Origin: Ascaphus truei
Taxonomy: Eukaryota; Chordata; Amphibia; Anura; Ascaphidae
Direction: 5' to 3'
Length of the DNA stretch: 64,000 nucleotides
NCBI GenBank assembly: GCA_036426205.1
Contig: CM071573.1
Location: 69,591,135-69,655,134, forward strand
A program made the translations under genes and the position numbers. How positions within the stretch are numbered: position 1 is the stretch's first letter; every line of letters starts with the position of its first letter. Of this stretch, positions 1 through 8,781 are shown in pieces. A model generated the notes under the pieces. That model ran no database searches and had not been told where the DNA came from. It saw only the letters and a program-made list of their open reading frames with translations.

Positions 1-1443
1 TAGAACACGTTAGATTAATACGCCATCAAGACAAAGACCACCCTGTGTCAAAACATTTCTCAGTGTTCCGTAGGTTCTCTCCAATCACTCAAGTGTATAT
101 ACCATTGGAACATATCCCCATTCCACAGGGAGGGGGGGGGGGGGGAAGAGGTAGGCTGCTACATCAGAGAGAAGCATTCTGGATATTAACATTGGGAACG
201 CTTCAGCCCAATGGTCTCAATACTGAATGGGATCTGGGACGTTTTCTTAGTTGTGGCGGCCTATCTTAGTCCAGTTGATATGGTATTATACTTGAGACAG
301 AGTTCCATTTTCAGTTAGTGTATTTGTGTATTATTTATCATGACTGTTTTTGTGTACTTTAATTATGATTATCTGTGTTGTCTTTACATTGGGATTACAA
401 ATTTGAGATTAGATTATCTAGATCATTTATTGTTACTACAATCCAGGATGAACATCTTTAATTTTCAATCATAATTCCCATTTTGTTATTAGGTAGTGTC
501 ATATAGTTTAAGCATTCAGGATATAGTTTAGTCAACTATTTTGCTGACAGCTGATATTTTCATTGACGTGTCTTTTGATTAAAAGAGTACTTTTGTAGCA
601 ATAATCATTATGTGGGTATGTTGCAACAAGTATCAAGTTCCTCATGCTCTGCTAAGTCTATACATGATCTTATATAACTATCAGTTTAGCAGTACAGGTT
701 ACAAAGTATATACTGGTGCGGTTTAATGGAGTAGTACATTTACAACCATACACATTTATCCAGGAACTTAGTATCCTTGGATTCAACATTACGAAGTTAG
801 TGTTTGGTATGATAAGTAACAATGATTGTTTTCTCCATTTCTTGGTCTCATTATGTGTCAACATTATATGTTTTTTAAAACAATTGATAATTGATTTCAA
901 TGTAATTGTTTTCAATGCACCGAAAACAGCTGCGTCCGATACGGTTTCTTAATCAGTCAGTCTATATATATATGTATTCACTTCCGGTATATCATTGCTC
1001 CTTGAGAAAGCGCAACACTTACGTGAAACGCGTGGGATTTTTTTTCTTTTTGTACACCTACCAATGTTTTAATAAAGCCTTTTTTGTCGAGCTTCAGTGT
1101 ACCTGGCTACCCATTTTTCTGGTTTCATTTGACTGTGGATTACGAGTGCCCCGTTTTTCCTTCTATTTTTTCACCGTTATCTACTCCATGACGGCGGCAC
1201 CCGGAGGAGGGGGAGGATTTCCTGAGACTACGGAGGTCGGCGAGGATCAGTACTGCCAGCAGTGGGACCTCAGGTGGATGCGAGTGCGAACATAGGAGGT
1301 AAGAGGATTTTACTTACTTCCTTCTCCCCACCGTTTGTCCCATCGACTCAACTGCTTACATAGGCAGTCTCCCGCTTCAGTCCCTATATTGAACATAGCT
1401 GCAGTGCTACCACTTCCAGGGGCTGTCTGTGTTTCTCCCCCCG

Positions 1444-1574
1444 TTAAAGACGTCACTCAAACACGCCACAATATTTGCGGCCAGATGAGTTAAATTAAAA
1501 AAACAAAAGTCGCACACCAATGCTTAGGGCTCATGGAGTATAAATATTGCAGCAAGTTTGAGTGACGTCTTTAA
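1444..1574. repeat. 131-bp TTAA-flanked MITE
   Basis: A perfect 19-bp inverted repeat (TTAAAGACGTCACTCAAAC at 1444-1462, complement at 1556-1574) encloses about 93 bp without an ORF. Both outer ends are TTAA, which fits the target site of piggyBac or Kolobok (T2-type) transposons. The palindrome includes the CRE-like word GACGTCA. The superfamily is inferred from the TTAA ends only. Confidence 0.65.
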
Positions 1575-2314
1575 CCTTATCTCTGCACTGTAGGAACTAA
1601 CTTCTGGGCTGGAGTTAGCATTAGTCTCTACGGACATTAGCTACACTGACCAATGGGGCCGGCACTTGGTGTTTTTGGTACTACACTACCGATACTTCAC
1701 GGTCACCGCTATACGGGACGCTGTGTAGTAATGTAGGGGGTACCTACAGATACACTGCCGTGGTTCACTATACCGGAAGGTTTCCTGTGCTTTAACATTT
1801 ACTCCTGTGACGACTACCTAAAAAAAGGACTGCTGCTCTCCACATACGCCTAGGAGGATCGATCGTACCCGCTGGTGCGGGGCCACCTATCGGGAGGAGC
1901 GTGTGGTTATCCAGGAGCCCAAGAAATGTATCAAGGAGTGACCAGAAGGCGTCCAATATCCTCTTTCATTCGGTCCCAGTGTGGTAACGCATGTCTTGTA
2001 ACATGAAATACTTAAAAGATCTTGTCTATTGTACGCAGACTACTTACCCTTTTTTAGAAACAGTATCTTTACACTAAACTTTTTTATACTATGAGCGTTG
2101 TGCGCTGTTTTTTGTCTTTATCTCATTTGTACAGGACCTGAAGAATGCCCTTATATTACATCATGCAGGATTATTTTGTATTTGTTTGCAATATATAAAC
2201 CTACTTATTCAAGTAAAGAAAATATATTGTTTTCCTATATAGCACCGACAGTGTATATGCATGTTATGAGGGTTATTCACTGGCACGGAATAAAGCAGCT
2301 ACACTACTCTAGTG

Positions 2315-2492
2315 CAGGTGTGGCCAATTCCAGTCCTCAAGGGCCACCAACAGGTCAGGTTTTAAGGATCTCTGCTTCAGCACAGGTGGCTCAATTAGTG
2401 GCTCAGTGGACGACAGCTACCTGTGCTGAAGCAGGGATATCCTAAAAACCTGACATGCTGGTGGCTATTGAGGACTGGAGTTGGCCACCATT
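2315..2492. repeat. Fold-back hAT-like MITE (family 1)
   Basis: Two inverted arms share words such as CAGTCCTCAAGGGCCACCAA and GGATATCCCTGCTTCAGCAC. The left arm begins CAGGTGTGG and the right arm ends GTTGGCCACC. At least six more copies occur in this window (18300, 19270, 25080, 28618, 35063, 38047). The best-preserved copies have CAGGGGTG-type ends and an 8-bp target duplication, so the family is classed as hAT-like. Confidence 0.75.
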
Positions 2493-3356
2493 AGATTCAT
2501 TCAAAACAGGTCTTCCCACATCAAAAAGGCACTGAGCTACTCCTTCAGCCCAAATATTCAAGACATTTTTTGTTCCATTTCTATTATGCTAAAGTAGCAT
2601 TTGATCTCATATAAAGCAGCTCTATAATTGTTTATTACATATGAAAATCAAATGTGAAATGTAATCATTGTATAGATTTATTTTCCTGTAAAAGCTATGC
2701 TTGTTTTGAAGTCTTCCATGAGTCTTCCTTTTGTTTACATACTGTAGCATGCCAGATGATGGTTATGTAACATGCACACACACCCACTCATGTATTATTA
2801 TTTTCCTAAAGCTTTAGTTGCAGTTAGGCCACTTGTTCATAACATGTATCCTGCATGGCAGAGCTGTATAACTTTGCACAGAATTTCAGCCGAGATGTTA
2901 AATACAGCTGCAATTCAGTTCATATAATCATCAGATAAGGTTTTGTAGCCCTACACACAATTTAAATATGAAATGTAAATATTTCCAAGAGACAAATTTC
3001 CCATTTCATAGTCACTCTCACACAGGGTGCAACAAGCATACAACATCTGCAAATCACATCTAGTAAATGTATGTTTTACAGCTCTGACAATGTACATAAT
3101 ATTTCATAGGACTGGCATAACTAAATACAAAACGACACAGGAATTGGAACAAAATGTATGTATGTCTTCTAAAGAACGTAATACATTTATAATTGCCTTA
3201 TAACAACTATGTAAAAAATTCTAATTAAGTGTTTTGTATGCGCACAGTCTAAGGGTAGTAGTTCTAACCTTTTTAAAAGGAGATGCACACCAAACATACT
3301 GCAAAGCACAGGGTATAAATATTTAACAACATCCATGGTATCCGAATCCATAATAC

Positions 3357-3525
3357 CTTGTGATGGGGCATGCTGTGGATACCCCTGCAATGGCCCATTG
3401 TATCCAGCATACTGAGGGCGAGGACCTCCAGGCATTGACTGCCCCCCATAAACTGGCTGTTGGTATCCTCCAGGCTGGGGCTGCATGTAAGGAGTAGCTG
3501 GGTGAGATTGCTGATTTACGTTCAT
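3357..3525 (-). CDS. SEC24C: SEC24C first coding exon (COPII coat subunit)
   Basis: On the minus strand the ATG at 3525 opens 56 codons beginning MNVNQQSHPATPY and containing QPQPGGYQQPVYGGQS and YNGPLQGYPQ. This matches the Pro/Gln/Tyr-rich N-terminus of vertebrate SEC24C, which starts MNVNQ and has similarly spaced YGGQS and YNGP words. SEC24C is the COPII inner-coat subunit that binds cargo signals at ER exit sites; the N-terminus is its disordered tail, upstream of the zinc-finger, trunk and gelsolin domains. The exon starts at 3553 after a pyrimidine-rich acceptor (TTCCTTCCGTACAG), so it carries 28 nt of 5' UTR. It ends at 3357 before the donor CAAG|GTATTA, leaving one base of the next codon (phase 1). 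An ORF that continues past 3357 on this strand is intron read-through. The remaining exons lie off the left edge. Confidence 0.9.
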
Positions 3526-3553
3526 CTTGTGTACATCCCCAGACTGGTCTCAC

Positions 3554-5750
3554 CTGTACGGAAGGAAGCAGAAGGTGGTATTTAAAAGAACAGGTTTACC
3601 AGTGCCGCTTAGGACTAAGGGCTTACTGCACTCAAGTTAATGATACCTGTTCCTACAAAATGTTAGAACTGATAAATGATGAGGTCAAATAGTGTATACA
3701 CGTCTCAGCATTTCCAGTTAGATCTGAAATAGATAATAGTTTCTATACAAACCAAGTGAATCTAGATAAAGATTATTTGCCTCTAGTCTAATCATTTGAC
3801 AAGGTGTTGTAAAGCCTAATAACCTACTTAATTTGTATTTTATTCCTACTTCCAACACCTAACCACGTTTCATCTAAAAATGTCATTTACTACAAGAATC
3901 AAGCCAGCACTGCACTGGACCCTAAAAGGGACTCGCCGCACACGAAAAGAGTTTACAAATTATGTCAATATCAGTTAAAGCTGCAGACAAAAGCAATATC
4001 CCAAGTGCGTTTTTTTAAATAAATTAGTTCTGTACTATGAGAAAATACTTGTAGCATTTTTTTAAACAACTCTAAATTACATTTTAATGTATTATAATGT
4101 AACAAGCATTTTTGGTTTCTATAGCAACCATTTACAAAGTCACATCCCCTTCCTCTTCTGAAACAGGCTCTGCTACACCCTTTTTTGAGCTCTGCCCTTT
4201 CTCTAGCAGTGCACCTATTGTATCTAGTGACTGCCTGGTCACATTATCTTCCCCACAGAACTTTGCATCTTCGGTCCTCTTCTGCTTCACTGACAGCCAT
4301 TTAGTGAACCCCCGAGTAGAATCTTGATCGATCGCATGAGAATGGATCGATTGGCAACTTAGCTAATTACTTGTGTGGATTTTACTGGGAATTATATATT
4401 CTACCCACACAGATACAGTATATACACACTACACTAAGGCATTCTAATAAATACCTGCATTATCTTATTAGCAGACTTTGAACAATACATGTGTGGCTAA
4501 TCAATAGAGCACCATCCACTCTTAGAGGCCCACAAAACAGTGTGATCGAATACACCGTTGATCAGTGTAATGAGAATGGGAGAGGACTGTTTAGCCTCTT
4601 GCTCTGGCCAACAGCAAGTTACTCATTATTACTGCCTTACACACAGTTAGATAAGAAGACTATGATTGGTCACACCTGTACTGTTCTAGGCACTGTACCT
4701 TAGCAGTGCAGTGTCAGCTTATTTAACTGCAAACATGAGAGCCACAGCAAAGTGACTACTAAACAAGTTAGACTTAATTTCCTGCCATGATCACAGACTC
4801 CAGAACAAACCATTATTTTCCTGCGATCTCAGAATATATATATTGAAAATGAGATGAATAACCTCGCTTAAGTTTGCTCATTGAACACGTTTAAACAATA
4901 ATTTAGCATCTAAAAAAGGATTCCACTCCTTTCAACTAGCTCCACAATATTTAAACCATTTAATTAAATGTTGGATTTTCACATTTTCAACCCTGACATT
5001 CAGAATCTGTAGTTCTGATCTTGGAAACTAACTCCAAAACCTATACCGGTAATGCACAGGACCAGACTTAACTACCCTGGAAATCTGGAGTCCTGTCTCA
5101 AGAGAGGTGGTGACAGGTGGAGCCTGGGTACCCTGGAGATACTGAGGACAGTGACTGCGGAGCCAAAGTTACTCTAACCATAAATATATTTCTATGGAAG
5201 GGGCGGTAGCGGCATTCGTATCCATCATTATCACACTAGCCTCACACCAAATTAACCCCTTCACTGCCACTGGGGAGTCTGCACTGAATTACAACACCCC
5301 CTCCTCCCCCAGCAACAAAGGGGTTTAAATGTGCATTTAACTTTATTTTTTTTTATTCTTGCCTTATTTATGGTCTAATTACCACGTTATGCAGCCCTAC
5401 TAAATAAATGTTAAGGTCCAGGGGCCTATGTATATGCGAGTGGAGCTCAGTTCTGACTTCAGTGACATTACCGGGGGGGATGTAACTATTTTGCTGCCAG
5501 AGAGGCTTACAACACATTGAAATAAAGCTGCTGTGACCCCCATGCATCTGCTCATAGCCGCCGCCTCCTGCGGCTGGACCTGTGAGGTGACAGGGAGGCC
5601 TGTCAGTGATACACCGCAGGCTTTTGGCCTAGCTGTGGTGTATTGGTCTAAACAGCACCGGGGCGCCCGGGTCTCCCCCTCCGGCCTCACCTCCCTCAGG
5701 CCCCGTCTTCCTCGTCCCTATAGCAGGCCTCCCCGGAATCTCGCACTCAC
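3554..5750 (-). other. SEC24C: Intron 1 of SEC24C
   Basis: This lies between the non-coding first exon (donor GGCG|GTGAGT at 5750) and the coding exon acceptor at 3554. It contains a TTAA-type repeat copy at 3975-4382. From about 5400 to 5750 the sequence rises in GC and CpG as it enters the promoter island. No coding exon or RNA gene is visible. Confidence 0.7.
3975..4382 (-). repeat. TTAA-flanked MITE (family 2), truncated copy
   Basis: This is the inverted copy of the 431-bp and 488-bp elements at 30234 and 49750. Shared landmarks are the end TTAAAGCTGCAG, the TAGTACAGAACTGATTTAT-like stretch (seen here as its complement), and the ATCGATCG and GCTAATTA words. Similarity stops at about 4382, so the far terminus is missing. 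Confidence 0.7.
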
Positions 5751-6040
5751 CGCCTCCCGTTCCGGCTCTCTCTTACTTCCCGTCCGCCTCTCAAAAGCGT
5801 CGTCTAGTTCCGACCGGAAATGACGCCGTAGCTCCCCACAGACTCCGCCAGCTTCTCTGCTGCTGCCACGTCCTCACTCTCACGCTCTCCCTCCTCCCGC
5901 AACAGAAGGGCAGAGACGGAAGGAGAAGCGGCCTCAGAAGACGCAGTGCGCATGCGCAATCCCCGGGGGGGGCGTGGGGGTGAATTGACCAACCTTTTGT
6001 ATGAGGCATGGTCGGCCATCTTTGATTCAGGCAAACAGAC
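5751..6040 (-). promoter_or_regulatory. SEC24C: SEC24C CpG-island promoter and non-coding exon 1
   Basis: This GC/CpG-rich block sits just upstream of the minus-strand gene. A strong donor, GGCG|GTGAGTGCG, at 5751/5750 marks the 3' end of a presumed non-coding exon 1. Motifs seen are a perfect NRF-1 palindrome (TGCGCATGCGCA, 5947-5958), an ETS/GABP-type site followed by a CRE-like half (CCGGAAATGACG, from 5814), and a YY1-type site (AAGATGGCCGAC on the minus strand, about 6012-6023). There is no clear TATA box, as is usual for housekeeping promoters. The exact start site cannot be read; I expect it between about 5830 and 6030. ORFs in this block are shadows of CpG-rich DNA. Confidence 0.7.
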
Positions 6041-6168
6041 CAGCCCCTAACAGCACTGCACCCTCACCAGTTATAGAAATGTTTTCTTTCTGTTATTGTC
6101 TCAGAACATTTCTCTCAATATTCCTCATAAATCTTACTAATATGTGAATAAATAACTTGAAATATCTG

Positions 6169-6911
6169 TGTAGCGGGGTACCCCTGGCTACTATTGTACC
6201 CAATGGGCTGGCAGTAAACCCTGGTATGTACAGGCTTGCCAGTAGTTGGTATGGGGTTTTCACCTTCACCTTTGGTACTGCACTTGAGTGACAGCGGGGG
6301 GTGGCACATCCTGTTGTAGCTGGGACAACGGGGTGCCCACCTTCTGGCTGTACTTAAGGGCAGGACCGCCCTAAAGTTAGAGGTTCTTCCTTACCATTTG
6401 AGGGAGGAAGGTCACACGTCGGAGAGCCTGAGATTGGGGCCTACCCATGTGCTCTTCCCTACGGGCAATACCTCTGCCTCCGCTAGGGAGGTGGGGAAGA
6501 GCTAGGACGGCTGTGGGTGCCCTTGGTCTGTAGTGACGGTCCAGGGACCATCTCCAGTGAGAGCTGATCTAAAGAGACTGTATCCGGCAGAAGACTGCTG
6601 AGTACCTGTTGTGTTACTGCAAAGTGTGTAGTAATAAACCGTTCCTGTTTGCAATATACACCGGCCTGGTGTGTGATCTAACTGGGGGGAGAGGTAATCA
6701 GTTCTACCGTGGGAGATCATCTCCATTTCCCTGGAGCCCATGGCAGATGGAAGCGCTGCACTGCTAAGTATTACGTGGGGTATGGACCCCAGAAGCCTGT
6801 TCCCGTGTCCCCAAGTCATCACCGACTCAGCCCTCTTGTTACCAGCAGGTATGCACCACACCCACCCTGTAATGGCCCCTATCTGCGATTGGGAGGGAGA
6901 ACACCGTTACA
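6169..6911 (+). mobile_element. LTR of retrotransposon copy A
   Basis: The LTR begins TGTAGCGGGG and ends CGTTACA, giving the canonical TG...CA termini. It contains an AATAAA at 6633-6638 followed by GT-rich sequence, which fits an R-region poly(A) signal. It is followed directly by a primer-binding site. Its last 40 bp resemble those of LTR copy B (GCGATTGGG...GTTACA), so the two are related families. No matching 3' LTR of copy A is present. Confidence 0.75.
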
Positions 6912-6913
6912 TT

Positions 6914-6931
6914 TGGAGGCGCTGCTGAGAT
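6914..6931 (+). other. Primer-binding site, copy A
   Basis: TGGAGGCGCTGCTGAGAT begins two bases after the LTR end. It starts with the TGG expected from a tRNA 3' CCA. It resembles the complement of a tRNA-Thr 3' end with about two mismatches (from memory). The same 18 bases occur at 8707-8724. Confidence 0.7.
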
Positions 6932-8355
6932 GCGATAACAGGACAGGCTTACAGCGAAAAAAAGCTGGAAGTAACAAGGTACGCTTCCAGAGCAAGTACT
7001 GAATGAAGGAGGGAAGCTAGGTGTAGTTAGGAGGAGAGTAACCTCACACAGATGACCTAGATGGCCCTATCAGGTGAATGGTCTGGAGACACAAAGGCTA
7101 TTGCTTTTCTAAGTTATCATAAGGTGGGTAATCGGGATGCCTAGGGGGTGGCCTGCTTAACGCAGTTAAGAGGGACCCCTGGATAGGATCCGTGATACCG
7201 GCAGCCAAAAGGGGCGGCATAAGAGTACTGCATTGGGAAGAAGCCCAGAGTACTACTAGCCAGTAGCCAGACTATGGAACCACAGAGTGCTTGTAATGGA
7301 CTAAGATCGTGTACAGCGTATTGAGATGGAGCTTTGCTAGCCTGGGGTACAACCTACTCTTGGTAGACTGCTGATCTATGTGCTGTGAGGAACCACAGGG
7401 AACGGATTTCTGTCGGAATCGTGGTCACGACGTTGTCTGTGAAAGGACTGTACCCAAAATGGAGGTTCCCTTCCTTCTCAAGGGTTTGGCGCGAAAGCCA
7501 GAACCCCATCCAAGCGATGTGACTGGTTCAGCCAATAGACAGAGTCACGCCCAGTCTATGTCACCAAGTGCCCCTCCTCTAATCTCCACCAGAGGGAGGG
7601 GACACATTGACAACCAATGCTTAAAGACTTTGAAGAATAAGGGAGGTACCGGATGCAGCGGACCACACCCTCAGTTCTTCGGAGCCTGGCGAGTGAAAGG
7701 ATCGAGCTAACCTATCTCATGGCCCTTGTGTTCAGTGAACACTGAGTATGTCCAGCGACATGGAGTTTACTCATTACCGACTACCGGGAGGACTCCTGGT
7801 GGTCACTGTGGAAGGGAAGAGGTACTTGCGATGCCTCTGTCCCAAGTGTGACTTTCCAGGTGGCGAACTAGCCTGGGGAGCCCAGTGTGCCCGCTGCGGA
7901 GCACCGTTTCTAAGGCCTACGCTGACGCGGCCTACGGAATTCGCAGAGAAGAATGCGACTGACCCCAATACTTGGGATGTTGATGCCACTGCTAAAGAAA
8001 AAGCTACCCCAACCATGGATACTTCGGAGGGTCCGTGTGCCCTAGCTGAGGCCCAAGGGGATTCGAGTGTCCAGATGACCACAGAGGAAGCTGAGACGGT
8101 TCCAGACCTGGTCCCCGCAGAGGAACCAGAGACAGTCGGTGAACCGGAACCAGCCAACGAGATGTCGGATAAGGTGACTGCCTTGGGTGACGAGGTACCG
8201 GTGTTCTCAGAGGCGCATGTGCCGGGACCAGCCTTGCTGATTGCCGCTGATGACGCATGAATGATCGGTGCCTGTCCCCTGCAAATGTGTCCCTTCCCTC
8301 TTCCTGCACCAGTAGCCGCCACTCTTCGGTGTTGTTTCAGCCACTGATGATTATG
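6932..8355 (+). mobile_element. Internal region of LTR element copy A
   Basis: This is the internal part of copy A, running from its primer-binding site to an abrupt junction at 8355/8356 with LTR sequence of copy B. It lacks a polypurine tract and a 3' LTR. It contains the zinc-ribbon ORF at 7748-8260. Upstream of that ORF (7485-7598) is a promoter-like motif set: an E2F consensus TTTGGCGCGAAA, a CCAAT box and a CTCF-like core. No protease, reverse transcriptase, RNase H or integrase could be recognised. Confidence 0.65.
7748..8260 (+). CDS. Zinc-ribbon ORF of LTR element copy A, 170 aa
   Basis: The product is unknown. The ATG at 7748 or the second ATG at 7760 (EFTHYRLPGG) starts a short domain with a C-x2-C-x12-C-x2-C zinc ribbon (Cys31, 34, 47, 50; CPKCDFPGGELAWG...CARCG) and then FLRPTLTRPTE. 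The remaining 110 residues are acidic and rich in Glu, Pro, Thr and Ala, with low complexity. The first 65 residues are clearly paralogous to the ORF in copy B: YxLPGG, EGKRY, CPKCDFP, GEL, WG and FLRP are shared, while the tail has diverged. In both copies the domain is preceded by a pyrimidine-rich AG (here CTTGTGTTCAG at 7735), as if it were a separate exon. It resembles no retroviral nucleocapsid CCHC knuckle. The copy is cut off by the junction downstream and may be dead. Confidence 0.5.
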   Translation: MSSDMEFTHYRLPGGLLVVTVEGKRYLRCLCPKCDFPGGELAWGAQCARCGAPFLRPTLTRPTEFAEKNATDPNTWDVDATAKEKATPTMDTSEGPCALAEAQGDSSVQMTTEEAETVPDLVPAEEPETVGEPEPANEMSDKVTALGDEVPVFSEAHVPGPALLIAADDA

Positions 8356-8704
8356 CCAGTGTGGGGATATACGGTGACTGTGGAGTTACTCTCTGGAGGG
8401 AATGTTATAAGTGTGTGTTATTGCCTGTATATATTCTGCGTTACAGTAAACTGGTTATATACATCCATGAGTAGGTGGTTATTGTATATGTGGGTCCTGT
8501 GTAGGCAACCTTCTACATCCCTAGAACCCTACACAGGTAGAGGCGCTGAAACCGAGAACGTTCCAGAGGATTCACCCTAGGCTCTCACTGGCGGAGGCTC
8601 AGACCTCCTGTGAGCCTGACAGGTATACTGCACCACACCTGGTAACATATAGGTTCCCCTTACATACGCCATATATGCGATTGGGTGGGGGAATACCCGT
8701 TACA
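8356..8704 (+). mobile_element. 5' LTR remnant of LTR element copy B
   Basis: The last 349 bp of a much longer LTR are present here and match 12127-12477 with six substitutions and one 2-bp indel by eye. It ends CCCGTTACA and is followed by a primer-binding site. The first roughly 1.1 kb of the LTR is missing, because the sequence to the left is copy A internal DNA. An ORF over this stretch (8257-8580) is not supported as a gene. Confidence 0.8.
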
Positions 8705-8706
8705 TT

Positions 8707-8724
8707 TGGAGGCGCTGCTGAGAT
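8707..8724 (+). other. Primer-binding site, copy B
   Basis: The 18 bases are identical to the copy A site and likewise lie two bases after the LTR terminus. This fixes the polarity of the element as plus strand and makes 8725-10987 its internal region. Confidence 0.7.
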
Positions 8725-8781
8725 CAGACTTGGGGTGCCCTATTCTATTTTTGTATCACATTGTGTAATTTGTTTTTCACC

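Larger units (their letters stand above)
1..3356 (-). other. SEC24C: Partial intron 2 of SEC24C
   Basis: This stretch follows the SEC24C donor site on the minus strand, so it is intron 2 running off the window edge. No further SEC24C exon could be recognised in it. It holds a G-run at 128-143, a TTAA-flanked MITE at 1444-1574 and a fold-back hAT-like repeat at 2315-2492. The rest (about 300-1440 and 2500-3350) is AT-rich, with no feature I can support. Confidence 0.7.

Noticed and set aside
5533..6034. Several ORFs on both strands in the CpG island
   Set aside because: CpG-rich promoter DNA has few stop codons; none has recognisable protein similarity, and the region fits the SEC24C promoter better.
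7774..8322. 182-codon minus-strand ORF opposite the zinc-ribbon ORF
   Set aside because: Low-complexity Ser/Gly/Ala shadow of the sense ORF. The sense strand has paralogous conservation with copy B.
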